Shown here one piece after another: positions 30,866-42,633 of a stretch of DNA of 64,000 nt. A program made the position numbers and the translations under genes. Origin of the DNA: Lolium rigidum (Eukaryota; Streptophyta; Magnoliopsida; Poales; Poaceae); the NCBI RefSeq assembly GCF_022539505.1, contig NC_061510.1:228521853-228585852 (forward strand). Direction: 5' to 3'. Numbering within the stretch: the first letter of the stretch is position 1; every line of letters starts with the position of its first letter. The notes under the pieces were generated by a model, which did no database searches, was not told the origin of the DNA, and saw only the letters and a list, made by a program, of their open reading frames with translations.

Positions 30866-32980
30866 TCAAGTAACATCGAGAGATGAAGCATCAACATCAT
30901 AATTTGTTCTAATAATAGAATCATAAGGTACCTTCATTCTCTTTCTAGGGAAGTGTTCCATACCTTTCTTGAGAGGAAATTGATATTTAATATTACCTTC
31001 CTTCATATCAATAGTAGCACCAACGGTTCGAAGAAAAGGTCTTCCCAATATAATGGGGCAAGATGCATTGCATTCAATATCCAAGACAACAAAATCAACG
31101 GGGACAAGGTTATTGTTAACCATAATATGAACATTATCAACTTTCCCCAAAGGTTTCTTTTTAGCATTATCAGCGAGATTAACATCCAAATAACAATTTT
31201 TCAATGGTGGCAAGTCAAGCATATCATAGACTTTTTTAGGCATAACAGAAATACTTGCACCAAGATCACATAAAGCATTACAATCAAAATCTTTGATTCT
31301 CATTTTAATGATGGGCTCCCAACCATCCTCTAGCTTTCTAGGAATAGAAGTTTCAAGTTTTAGTTTCTCTTCTCTAGCTTTTATGAGAGCATTTGTAATA
31401 TGTTTTGTGAAAGCCAAATTTATAGCGCTAGCATTGGGACTTTTAGCAAGTTTTTGTAAGAACTTTATAACTTCAGAGATATGGCAATCATCAAAATCTA
31501 AATCATTACAATCTAAAGCAATGGGATTATCATCCCCAAGGTTGGAAAAAATTTCAGCAGCTTTATCACAAGCGGTTTCAGCAGTTTTAGCAGTTTCGAG
31601 TAATTTTGCGCGCTTTGCACTAGGAGTAGAAGCATTGCCAACACCAATTATTTTACCATTGATAGTAGGAGGTGCAGCAACATATGAATCATTAGCATTG
31701 CTAGTGGTGGTAATAGTCCAAACTTTAGCTACATTTTCCTTTTTAGCTAGTTTTTCATTTTCTTCTCTATCCCACCTAGCACGCAGTTCAGCCATTAATC
31801 TTATATTCTCATTAATTCTAACTTGGATGGCATTTGATGTAGTAACAATTTTATTTTCAATATCCCTATTAGGCATAACTTTTGATTTCAAAAGATCAAC
31901 ATCAGAGGCAAGACTATCAACTCTAGAAACAAGAATATCAATTTTATTGAGCTTTTCCTCAACAGATTTGTTAAAGGCAGTTTGTGTACTAATAAATTCT
32001 TTAAGCATGGCTTCAAGTCCAGGGGGTGTATTCCTATTATTGTTGTAAGAATTCCCATAAGAATTAGCATAACCGTTACCATTATTATAAGGATATGGCC
32101 TATAGTTATTACTAGAATTGTTCCGATAAGCATTGTTGTTGAAATTATTATTTTTAATGAAGTTTACATCAACATGTTCTTCTTGGGCAACCAATGAAGC
32201 TAATGGAACATTATTAGGATCAACATTAGTCCTATCATTCGCAAGCATAGACATAATAGCATCAACCTTATCATTCAAGGAAGAGGATTCTTCAACGGAA
32301 TTTACCTTCTTACCTTGTGGAGCTCTTTCCGTGTGCCATTCGGAGTAATTAACCATCATATTATCAAGAATCTTTGTTGCTTCACCAAGAGTGATGGACA
32401 TAAAGGTACCTCCAGCAGCTGAATCCAATAAATTCCGCGAAGAAAAATTTAGTCCTGCATAGAAGGTTTGGATGATCATCCAAGTAGTCGATCCATGGGT
32501 TGGGCAATTTTTAACCAGAGATTTCATTCTTTCCCAAGCTTGAGCAACATGTTCATTATCAAATTGCTTAAAATTCATTATGCTACTCCTCAAAGATATA
32601 ATTTTAGCAGGGGGATAATATCTACCAATAAAAGCATCCTTGCATTTAGTCCAGGAATCAATACTATTCTTAGGCAGAGATAGCAACCAATCTTTAGCTC
32701 TTCCTCTTAATGAGAAAGGGAACAATTTTAATTTTATAATGTCACCATCTACATCTTTATATTTTTGCATCTCACATAGTTCAACAAAATTATTGAGATG
32801 GGCAGCAGCATCATCAGAACTAACACCAGAAAATTGCTCTCGCATAACAAGATTAAGTAAAGCAGGTTTAATTTCAAAGAATTCTGCTGTAGTAGCAGGT
32901 GGAGCAATAGGTGTGCATAGGAAATCATTATTATTTGTGCTAGTGAAGTCACACAACTTAGTATTTTCAGGGTTGGCCAT
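30866..32980 (-). CDS. Gypsy gag-protease polyprotein (704 aa)
   Basis: An intact minus-strand frame starts with ATG at 32978-32980 (MANPENTKLCDF). Residues about 50-175 form a retrotransposon gag domain (SSDDAAAHLNNFVELCEM, GRAKDWLLSLP, FIGRYYPPAKI). The middle is Asn-rich (YRNNSSNNYRPYPYNNGNGY) and then coiled-coil-like. Residues about 565-690 form an aspartic protease of the retropepsin fold, with the CDLGASISVMP active site and the ILGRPFL flap-side motif. The frame then stops (30866-30868). No zinc-knuckle CCHC is evident. The reading frame is unbroken over 2.1 kb, so the copy is young or recently selected. Assembly and maturation could be self-supplied, but reverse transcription and integration must come from a relative. 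Confidence 0.9.
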   Translation of the reverse strand: MANPENTKLCDFTSTNNNDFLCTPIAPPATTAEFFEIKPALLNLVMREQFSGVSSDDAAAHLNNFVELCEMQKYKDVDGDIIKLKLFPFSLRGRAKDWLLSLPKNSIDSWTKCKDAFIGRYYPPAKIISLRSSIMNFKQFDNEHVAQAWERMKSLVKNCPTHGSTTWMIIQTFYAGLNFSSRNLLDSAAGGTFMSITLGEATKILDNMMVNYSEWHTERAPQGKKVNSVEESSSLNDKVDAIMSMLANDRTNVDPNNVPLASLVAQEEHVDVNFIKNNNFNNNAYRNNSSNNYRPYPYNNGNGYANSYGNSYNNNRNTPPGLEAMLKEFISTQTAFNKSVEEKLNKIDILVSRVDSLASDVDLLKSKVMPNRDIENKIVTTSNAIQVRINENIRLMAELRARWDREENEKLAKKENVAKVWTITTTSNANDSYVAAPPTINGKIIGVGNASTPSAKRAKLLETAKTAETACDKAAEIFSNLGDDNPIALDCNDLDFDDCHISEVIKFLQKLAKSPNASAINLAFTKHITNALIKAREEKLKLETSIPRKLEDGWEPIIKMRIKDFDCNALCDLGASISVMPKKVYDMLDLPPLKNCYLDVNLADNAKKKPLGKVDNVHIMVNNNLVPVDFVVLDIECNASCPIILGRPFLRTVGATIDMKEGNIKYQFPLKKGMEHFPRKRMKVPYDSIIRTNYDVDASSLDVT

Positions 32981-33205
32981 TTTAGCAATAGTAAATAAAG
33001 CAAACTAGATAAAGTAAATGCAAGTAAACTAATTTTTTTGTGTTTTTGATATAGCAAACAAGATAGCAAATAAAGTAAAGCTAGCAACTAATTTTTTTTT
33101 GTGTTTTGATATAATGCAGCAAACAAAGTAGTAAATAAAATAAAGCAAGACAAAAACAAAGTAAAGAGATTGAGAAGTGGAGACTCCCCTTGCAGCGTGT
33201 CTTGA

Positions 33206-33224
33206 TCTCCCGGCAACGGCGCCG
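33206..33224 (-). promoter_or_regulatory. Primer-binding site, tRNA-Asp type
   Basis: The minus strand reads CGGCGCCGTTGCCGGGAG, lying 11 nt inside the 5' LTR. This is nearly the complement of the plant tRNA-Asp 3' end (TGGCGCCGTTGCCGGGGA expected). The first base and one G differ. Confidence 0.75.
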
Positions 33225-33235
33225 TAAAAAGAGCT

Positions 33236-34831
33236 TGATGGCGTGTATTTCACACGTTCGTTGGGCAACCCCAAGAGGAAGGTATGATGCGCACAGCAGC
33301 AAGTTTTCCCTCGAGAAAGAAACCAAGGTTTATCGAACCAGGAGGAGCCAAGAAGCACGTTGAAGGTTGATGGCGGCGGGATGTAGTGCGGCGCAACACC
33401 GGAGATTCCGGCGCCAACGTGGAACCCGCACAACACAACCAAAGTACTTTGCCCCAACGAAACGAGTGAGGTTGTCAATCTCACCGGCTTGCTGTAACAA
33501 AGGATTAACCGTATTGTGTGGAAGATGATTGTTTGCAGAGAAAACAGTAAAAACAAGTATTGCAAGCAGATTTGTATTTCGAGTATTAAAGAATGGACCG
33601 GGGTCCACAGTTCACTAGAGGTGTCTCTCCCATAAGATAAAAGCATGTTGGGTGAACAAATTACAGTCGGGCAATTGACAAATAGAGAGGGCATAACAAT
33701 GCACATACATGACATGATAAGTATAGTGAGATTTAATTGGGCATTACGACAAAGTACATAGACCGCCATCCAACCGCATCTATGCCTAAAAAGTCCACCT
33801 TCGAGGTTATCGTCCGAACCCCTCCAGTATTAAGTTGCAAAGCAACGGACAATTGCATTAAGTATGGTGCGTAATGTAATCAACAACTACATCCTCGGAC
33901 ATAGCGCCAATGTTTTATCCCTAGTGGCAACGAGCACAACACAAACTTAGAACTTTCGTCACTCGTCCCGGTGTCAATGCGGGCATGAACCCACTATCGA
34001 GCATAAGTACTCCCTCTTGGAGTTAAAAGTAAAAACTTGGCCGAGCCTCTACTAGAAACGGAGAGCATGCAAGATCATAAACAACACATGTATAATAACT
34101 TGATAATTAACATGACATGGTATTCTCTATCCATCGGATCCCGACAAACACAACATATAGAATTACGGATAGATGATCTTGATCATGTTAGGCAGCTCAC
34201 AAGATCCAACAATGAAGCACAATGAGGAGAAGACAACCATCTAGCTACTGCTATGGACCCATAGTCCAGGGGTGAACTACTCACTCATCACTCCGGAGGC
34301 GACCATGGCGGTGTAGAGTCCTCCGGGAGATGAATCCCCTCTCCGGCAGGGTGCCGGAGGAGATCTCCGGAATCCCCCGAGATGGGATCGGCGGCGGCGT
34401 CTCCGGAAGGTTTTCCGTATCGTGGTTTTTCGCATCGGGGGTTTCGCGACGGAGGCTTTAAGTAGGCGGAAGGGCAGAGTCGGGGGCCGGACGAGGGGGC
34501 CACACCATAGGGCGGCGCGGGCCCCCCGGGCCGCGCCGGCCTATGGTGTCGCCACCTCGTGGCCCCACTTCGTGTGTTCTTCGGTCTTCCGGAAGCTCCG
34601 TGGAAAAATAGGACCCCGGGTCTTCGTTTCGTCCAATTCCGAGAATATTTCGTTACTAGGATTTCTAAAACCAAAAACAGCAGAAAACGAGAACCGGCAC
34701 TTCGGCATCTTGTTAATAGGTTAGTTCCAGAAAATGCACGAATATGACATAAAGTGTGCATAAAACATGTAGGTATCATCAATAATATGGCATAGAACAT
34801 AAGAAATTATCGATACGTCGGAGACGTATCA
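33236..34831 (-). repeat. 5' LTR of the Gypsy element
   Basis: 1,596 bp, TG...CA on the minus strand, followed on the plus strand by the ATGGC duplication. It differs from the 3' LTR mainly at CAG/CTG-type sites. Confidence 0.9.
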
Positions 34832-34836
34832 ATGGC

Positions 34837-36810
34837 TCACCCAAGGTCTCAATTCTTAGAGATCTCACGGGTCAGCCGAAGTTCCGTCCTTGGCGACAAG
34901 CAGTCGTCGTCATCTGCTACATCCAGCGCCGTGTCTCCATTGCTGAGATCTGAACATATAACATGCTGTATTCAGGTTGATCTTTGAGTGCAGATCCAGC
35001 TATACTTAGATCAATATGTTCCGTTGGTAACAAATCCTTATTTCTGTATTTTAAGGTTCTAAAGCTTTCTGCTGATCCTTTAGGTTCTAAAGCTTTCTGC
35101 TGATCCTTTCTTTCGTACCAGTGCGTTCAATTAGAAGTTATCATGTTTTCCGGCAATTGACGCCGACAGATGTGCGAATATGACAGAGATTGTTTCGGCA
35201 ATAACATGATTGCTTGGATCGCGTTCATACGAAACGGATGAGTTAGATAAAAGCGCTATTTGTCACTAAAAAGGGAGTACAATTTCACCTTCCAGTCTTT
35301 ACATCATTGCACGGCCTTCTTTTCTGGACAACCTGTTAAAATTCACTTCCCATTGGACATGAGACTACTATCCTTTTGCTAAGAAATCAGGCAATTCTGT
35401 GCGTCCTTTGATCTTCTTGAATTCAAAATATTTTATTTTTTCCTCTTTCGTATTTGCAGATCGTTTGGAGGCTTAACTATGGTTTTTTTTTGTGTTCATC
35501 ATCTCCTCAGGCCAACTATTCTTTGTAAGATACTTCAACACCGCCTATAGATGGTCCAGTATGTTACGGTTCTTTTTCTATCAACGGAAACATGATATTT
35601 GTTTCTCCAGCTCCAAAAAAAATAATCTTTGTATGGTGTATCCTTATTTAGATAAGAAACCTAATGCATGTGAAGCTTTCACATGATTCAAAATTTGTGG
35701 ATTATTCATCGATAATTTAATTAATGGTGCTTGATGAACATATGGAGACAATGCCTTATATCTAATCAGATAGTTTCTAGGATAAAGGAACTATATACTT
35801 CGTTCCTTACAGTATGAGCTGTTGCAAAAGCACATTGCTACATTTTTTTAGCATTAACCGGTGGTGAAAATTCATACTTTCATGACAAAAAAAAAATCCT
35901 TAATTAGCATGTCTAACATGGAACATTTTATCTCTAATAATGAAAAAATTACTACATGGGAATATTATCTTAAGATGGAGCATTAGGTTGTAGATGCTCA
36001 TGCCAAATTAAATTACTAGCTTATGTACTAGGTCTTCTAGCTTCCAAAAAAAAAAAATTAAAGTGACCCCATCTTTCTACAATTAAGAGAGGTCATGTAA
36101 ACTGCAGCTATGATGCTGATGGGTGATGCATGGTAGGAAGCCACATAAGCTGATATTTATAGGTAACCTATATATTTGTGAGTAATTCTTATGCAATGTA
36201 CTCTTCATAGACCTTCACCCTGGGGCTTGACGCCGGCAATGAAGCACGTGAAATAACCTAGATGTTGGTGACTAATTCTTATGCAATTTGTTCTTCATAT
36301 GCCAGGCCTGGCTGCCAATGGAAATGAAAGCAACACCTTTTGGGACGTACAGAGATTCAGAAGCATCGACAAAACTCAGTTCTTCAGTCGCATCTACACC
36401 TATGAAATCAATTCTTTGTAGATGATTGATTTATAATATTGTTGTTATTCGGCTTATGAAAAAGCTGATACTATTGACAAACGATTTACCCTGATTTTAA
36501 TTTAATGTATGAATTTTTATTTTGGAATATAGTATCCATGAAATTCAGCGTTTTTTCCTTTAATTCTCCCTCTTAGGTACAATTTGTGTTTCTTATGATT
36601 TTTCCAATATGTCTTGCCGAGAACAAAGTACAGTGCATACTTTCTACTATTCTTGATACAAGCTACCTGTATTATGGGATGCAAAATCTATATTGTGGTC
36701 TAATTGTAGGTTTCTTCAACTTTGGTGGTGGAAACATGAAATAGCGGAGTACTATGCGTAGAACCTTTGTTGGAATTGCTTATTAAAATTCTTAATACAT
36801 TCTAAAAAAA
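34837..36810. other. Helitron interior, right of the Gypsy insertion
   Basis: 34837 to about 35045 is the continuation of the left inverted-repeat arm. A perfect 28-bp tandem repeat (aggttctaaagctttctgct...) lies at 35054-35109. The remainder to 36810 is AT-rich without a recognisable gene. Confidence 0.5.
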
Positions 36811-36819
36811 AGTGGAGCT

Positions 36820-37090
36820 AAATACTCTGCGGGTCGAAGGAAATAAGGATTTGTTACCAAGGGAATATATCGATCTAAGTGTAGATGGATCTGTACTCAA
36901 AGATCAACCTGACTACATGTTCTATGTTCAGATCTCGGCAATTGGCACATGCGCCGGATGTAGCAGACGACAAAGACATCGGCGAACCCGAGAGATCTAT
37001 GAGGATTGCGACGTTGGGTTGGATCCATCTTCGCCTGCGCTGATAGGAACAGAGGAGGCCATCTAGGAGATGTTTATGAAAATAAAGATA
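36820..37090 (-). repeat. Right arm of a long inverted repeat
   Basis: The reverse complement matches 26623-26691 joined to 34832-35045 (and 23264-23332 in copy A). Shared blocks include cctcctctgttcctatcagc, gagatctgaacata and ggtaacaaatccttatttc. The arms are imperfect, with an estimated 80-85% identity by eye. Confidence 0.75.
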
Positions 37091-38836
37091 CAGCAGCGAC
37101 GGTGATAGTCTCGAGGGCGTATTATATTATCTTTATGTTCAAAGAACTATGATTGATAAATATACGGTGGCTTAATTTTTTCTCTTCATTTTACTCTACC
37201 TATGTTGAGATAATTTATTACCTTTTTTCGTTTTACAAAAGGTCGCCTATATCTTGGTGGTCTTATTAGGTGATGAATACAGTGTAAACTTACTATATAA
37301 GATCAATGTGCTTTAATTCAATACTTTAATGTGCTTCGAAATTCAACATCCACAAATTATCAATGCCAAATTTATATCTTCATGTTCTTTGAGAATTATT
37401 TAGTATATACTGCATTAATTTTGCACACATCCTAACCTCTAGAATTATTACGTAGAATAAGAAGGTTGTTCTTAATATTTTGAAAATTAGGCAATATTGT
37501 CTTAAGTTTTAGAAAAAGCATATTATGTTATGTTCTCATGCTATCGCAAAATATAGAGGACATTTATGTTAGCTTTCCCTCATTATTGCAACAAAGACAG
37601 TAGCCATGTTCTACTTGACAAAGAAGTACGTTCTATATGTATTTATCGCTGCTCTATTTTTGATATTTCTCTTAGATCTTTCTTCTTCTCCATTTCATGT
37701 CTATCTGACTTATTCTCCCTGAATTAATGCATCAAAGTATTAATGATTTATCGGTTCAAGTGGCAGGAAATATATCTGATTTTTCTTCACCATGCATTTT
37801 GAGATTAGTGAGTAAAAGATCGTTGTTCTTTGTACTAAGTAACCGTTGGATTGTCCTTAGTTCAATTTCTTCTAAAGAAATGATGAAAATACAGAAAATT
37901 ATTTTGTTGAAGAGGGTTTCTGGGGATTAAGCCTCCTCTACTAAAATATAGTTAGTACAAGTTAAAGTATTCATGAACGTCTAAACTTGAAATATTTCCT
38001 TTTGCGAATATATATTCGACACACACTATGTAAATGAAAATTCTCTTATGTTTCATTTTGGAAAAGTCTTTTATAATTTTTAAAATGATTTCAACAAGAT
38101 GTGATATTTCAACTAATTATCATTAAGTATATGACATCAGACGGTCGATGACTTGCTTTAATTTACTTCAATATTTATGATTTGTGATAGTTCAACATGG
38201 ATGTGTGATGCATGGCAGAACTGTTCCTTAAAACCTAACCAGTCAAACAGGTATTTTCCTTACGTATATCACATTCATGTGTTATATTCTTCACAAGAGT
38301 TCAGTATGAACTATATAGGTGCGTTTTTTGGAAATAAATTACAGAAATAGAAGCTGGAAAAAATAGGATAATCGTGCAATATTGTTTCTGCCATGAAAAG
38401 CTTAATTTACTATTCTTTTTCTAATCCCCCACCTTTATAAATAAGGCCAACAGAGGGCCCATGTGGACTGAAAGAATTCAAAGAATTCATAGGAATATCA
38501 TAAGATTTTCACTCCATATGATGTTTCAGCACTCGAGCTTCGGATCAGATGAATAAGATGATCAAATTTTTAATTATTGGTTGATTTTCTACACCCTAGC
38601 TTTGGTCTTATTATTTCTGCCAAATAAACTAATCAGGATATGATTGTGTTCACGGTTTATTTTTATGCACATTTACAAACAAAAGTAAGAACATATCTCA
38701 TATAGTTGTCCGATCAAATACATAGAAACTTTATATTTCTATGTTTTGCATTCGACCGTTAATCATACTATATGAAATGAAAAACATAAAATAGCACTTT
38801 GAACTACAAATGTAGAAAAAAAACAATACATATGCC
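37091..38836. other. Helitron interior, AT-rich 3' part
   Basis: No coding frame with a domain and no RNA gene are visible. The sequence is AT-rich up to the terminal hairpin. Confidence 0.5.
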
Positions 38837-38867
38837 GCCCGCGCATGTGCGCGGGCCACTTTGCTAG

Positions 38868-40069
38868 TTTGAGAAGATAGTGAAGCCATCAACTCAAAGG
38901 GGAGCAAGAAAACCAAAAACAAAAGAGCCACATTTAACACTAGGCAACCTAGGTAAAGACGAAGCCGCGCGTCATGAAGAAACGATCGAACACCGCTGCA
39001 CCGAATACACCAAACTATCGCTAGAGAGGGCGGGCGCCGATCCTGTCAAGCCGACAACAAAGATAGAACAAAGACAAGGTGACCTATGTAAGAGTTAGGA
39101 ATCCATTAGGGCCACCCCAAGAAAATGCCGAGGAAATATCATGTCCGGATCAACGCATGTCTGAAGGTACCGGCATGCTGCTACCAACGGTATCTAAGCT
39201 CCAAGACGACTCCCCAAGAGGATGGTGTCGTGACACGCCGTCGTCGAGTCTAAAGCCGGACTAGGGTTTTCAACCAAAGCCTAGACACAAAGAGGTCCTA
39301 AAAACGACACCCCCGGGAGGGATACGACACCAACGGGTGTCATGTCGTCAGCACCGTAGCATGGAGCTTTTGCTTGGAACCTCACTCGTGCCACCTGCAT
39401 TACTAGGCCAATGACCCAATCCCGAGGGATGGCCATTGCCATCAACGTGAGGCGGTCAAGACGAGGGTGAAAAAATTATATATGGCCTAGATGTAATAAT
39501 AATTGTTATTATTTAACTCCAAATTTATGATTAATGCTTATGTTTTTATGCTATAACTGCTATGTGTCTTGAATACAAGATTCAAACAAAAACTCATACG
39601 CCCATGTAAAGAAATTTTAAAAAAAGTTTTTGCTAGCCCCGCCTCTAGGACTAGCTCATGTATTGAATGATGCGAGTACATTGTTAGAAAAACCACGGTA
39701 CTAAACTGACCACTTATGTATTTCTATAAGACATTTGCCACTGGATATTCGTATTAGTATTATATTTATGTGTTGATCATATGGAAAACTCTTTTTTGAC
39801 CATGAGAGTATCAAGTACATACACACTGGAAGTTAGTTAGAACTAATATAATGTCCCCCTATGCAAGGGTGATTATAAAGGTGATCTTCAGGCATATTAG
39901 AAAGTGTGTGTGTGCGCGTGCGTGCGTGCGTGCATGTGTGTGTGACGAGGTTAGTTCAAGACTAGAATAGTGATCAAGAGTTGAATCACGAGGATACCAA
40001 ACTCTCACCTCGAGCTTCCATTATAGTGTGAAGCAATACGAAACAACATATAGAGTAATAAAAGGTTCG
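38868..40069. other. Unassigned sequence with a GT/GC microsatellite
   Basis: 38880-39480 is moderately GC-rich and repeat-like but unrecognised. An alternating GT/GC tract occupies 39904-39944. No gene is supported. Confidence 0.4.
39904..39944 (+). repeat. GT/GC dinucleotide microsatellite
   Basis: An alternating purine-pyrimidine tract of (gt)n, (gc)n and (gtgc)n units, about 41 bp. Confidence 0.9.
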
Positions 40070-41730
40070 CTCGAATTCATTCATGTACGTATGAGAGCCA
40101 TCATGCACGTCCAAGGTCCCGCTATTGGCTAATGGTCCAGAAGAGTTTCGAACCGAACCCGTTGGGTCACGTCTCGTTGATCTTTATTGTAGTGGTTGAT
40201 TGTGGGAGTGTCACCGCAATTATTCCGGAGATATTGAAAATTTCAATAGAGAGTACGGAAGTGTTCTAGAGTCTGAAACTGTTTCAAAATTACTTTGGGA
40301 ATTTATCAAAATTGTTTTGATGAATTTTATTAAGGAGAAGAGGGCCTCCGGAATTTGTTGAAAGCGCCAGAGGGGGCCCTAGGGTGGGTGGCTGGCATGG
40401 ACCACAAGGGGCTGGCCACATGGGCAATGGAGGGCCAATATGGTCTGGCCGAACAGAGCCACTTGCCCCCCAAGGGACAGCTAGGTTTAGGGCAATGGTG
40501 GCCCAGCAAACCGCCACCTACTCCTGCCATTTATGGGGGGCGGCCTACCTGGGGTTTGTGAGGGGGAGGGAGGGGCGAGGTTGCCGCCTCTGCCAAGCCC
40601 TACCCTTCCTCCCATATAAAGATACCCCCTGATGGCTCCTAGGTGCAGGAGATAAGTTATATTACTTTTCAATAAGAAAGGTTGTCGAACCCGCGAGAAG
40701 CTCATGGTATTGGTTAGTAAGTTCGATAAGTGAAACAATAAAAGAGTGCAATGGTTTTGGTGTCTTGGGTGTATAGTTTGCAATAAAATAAAGTCCAAGA
40801 AGTAAATAGCAATAAGTAAATGCTCTCAAGGAGAGAAAGCTCAATCCTCTATGCAGCAAGAGGAAAAGCTCAAGTGTGTGTACTTATATGGGACAAGCGT
40901 ACCCAAGGGCGGCATGGATTTACTTAGCATTTAGATTTCTGGAAACATGGTGAATGTCTTGTCAAGTTTCATTCCCTTAGGGGCGGAGCCTAAATTAGGT
41001 GCGACCATAGATATGAGAAAATACACGCCTTATGATGGGTCCTAGAGCTATTTTCATGAGCAAGTATAGGAATCATTAAGACATAAATATCCCACCATAA
41101 CATAAACCACTCAAATGCAACTCAAAGTATTGAAAAACGGTTTCTGTCATTCCGTTCCTTCCAACCCTCATCATTACATCAAAGTGTAGCCCTTTGAGCC
41201 CATATAGGTGAATTTATATATATGCAGTTGACGTTCGCATAAAACCATCATAGAACCACATAAAAGATAAAAACTTGACCAAGTACTCATTGCATATTGT
41301 ATGGAAATCATAGACAATACATCATATGTCCTCAGGAACATGGGGATGTACTCACAAGTGAAAAACATGGTATGGATTAGATGCATATGGATTACAACAA
41401 AATCTGAAAATATAATCTCTCCACCAAATAAATACAAGTTGCAAATCACAATCATGCAAATAGCACTTAAACGATATCCGAGGGTTCAGTCAATCACAAA
41501 CTATGAGGGGGATGAAGTGTTCTCGGAGATGGTGATGGTGATGATGATGGTGCTGATGGAGATGTTGATAGAGATCCCCCCTATGAAAGGGAGGAGTGGT
41601 GATGATGGCGTCGATTTCCTCCTCACTTGAGGCTCAGGTGATGCAGTATCTGCCCTCTCCCGAAGTAGGAGAGGACTTTCGCCTCCGCCACCGCCTTTGT
41701 AAATCTCGGGAAAATTATGGCGTAGGTTTT
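40070..41730. repeat. LTR-derived fragments (unresolved)
   Basis: 40070-40640 contains the typical Triticeae LTR promoter style: ccagagggggccctagggtg, then ggctggccacatgg and a TATA-like ccatataaag near 40614. 40640-41500 looks like another, differently oriented LTR or leader. I see no clean termini or target duplications. A GAT-rich triplet run lies at 41528-41565. Confidence 0.45.
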
Positions 41731-42633
41731 TGTCGGGGGATGACCCCGGGTGTGCCAAAGGACAGGGAATCCGCTGGCTTGGGGCTGGCTGCACCGCGGT
41801 AGGGCCGACTGAGGGGAAGCTGGCTTGACCATGGCCAGCTGCCCCGCGACCGACTGGATCCTTATTTTGGCCGACTTCTACGGATGGGCTTGGCCGGCTT
41901 TGTCATCGCCTGGCCCACTGTGCCTATTGCTCGGACGGCTTTGTCATCCCTCCGGCCAGCTCCAGAAGTCGATGGAGACTTTTAGGAGAAGCTACCTGGA
42001 CCTCCGTCCGGGTGCAAAAGTCTCCGAGGACGTCCCATCCCGCCTATCACGAGATATTGTTGATCCGCAACGATCCGCATGATGGGAGCGTGATGATGAC
42101 CTGGTTCTCCGGGGAGGTGCATGATAGGAGCTACTCTACCGCCCCTATGAGCCGTCCCTCCAACGGTTGTGTCGCTGTCGGGGGCGGAAGAAGGACGGGA
42201 CGTGGGCGGCCGCCTGGGCCCACATCGCCTTGGGACAGAGCGAGGCAACCGGAGCTGGCGGAAGCGGAAGCCTAGCTTCTAGGGACTTATTTGGAAATAT
42301 CCCGAGCCCTATATAAGCCCCAATAGCACCCCCTCCGGGGGATCAGACTCACTCTGTTCACATCACATATACCGCTGAAAGCAAGGAGAGACCTTCGTCT
42401 ACCTCCATCCTGCTCCCAAGCCGGATACAGCTCTAGGAGCACCATTGTAGTGTCTAAACCTTATACAGATAATGCAGGAGTAGGGGTGTTAGCTCCACAT
42501 GAGGGCCCCAAACCTGGGTACATCGCCGTGTCGCTCGTGCTCATACCCGCCTCCGGAATTCGCCGTAGTACACTAGGCCTCAACCACCCGACTTAAGCCA
42601 CCCCATGGCATCTGCCGTGACAAAACCACGACA
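41731..42633 (+). repeat. Probable solo LTR, 903 bp
   Basis: It begins TGTCGGGGGATGACCCCGGG and ends CGTGACAAAACCACGACA, both LTR-like (TG...CA). The flanks gtttt and atttt match at 4 of 5 bases. A TATA-like ctatataagc lies at about 42309, followed by an untranslated-leader-like region. No internal region is attached, consistent with intra-element LTR recombination. Confidence 0.6.

Larger units (their letters stand above)
26692..34831 (-). mobile_element. Complete non-autonomous Ty3/Gypsy element (8.14 kb, gag-protease only)
   Basis: On the minus strand the 5' LTR is 33236-34831 and the 3' LTR is 26692-28279. Both run TGATACG...CATCA and are flanked by the 5-bp target duplication ATGGC (26687-26691 and 34832-34836). 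Next to the 5' LTR is a primer-binding site complementary to the tRNA-Asp 3' end. Next to the 3' LTR is a purine tract. The only long frame is gag-protease; there is no reverse transcriptase, RNase H or integrase. The LTRs are highly similar, so insertion is fairly recent. The structure recalls non-autonomous Triticeae Gypsy families, but I do not assign a family name. Confidence 0.9.
21998..38867 (+). mobile_element. Helitron-like element with nested insertions
   Basis: The 3' end is convincing. A perfect 9-bp stem GCCCGCGCA-TG-TGCGCGGGC (38837-38856) sits 7 nt before CTAG (38864-38867), and T follows. The 5' end is a candidate only: A|TCTATTATCTATTATATATT at 21998 (or the second TCTATT at 22005), resembling plant Helitron TC starts. 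No RepHel protein is visible, so it would be non-autonomous. Inside are the duplicated block (22034-24980 and 25401-28344), a Gypsy element (26692-34831) and a long inverted repeat. Excluding nested DNA, the original unit would be roughly 5-6 kb. Confidence 0.55.

Noticed and set aside
39904..39944. GT/GC tract as a possible regulatory Z-DNA element
   Set aside because: No gene lies near it. A simple microsatellite explains it.
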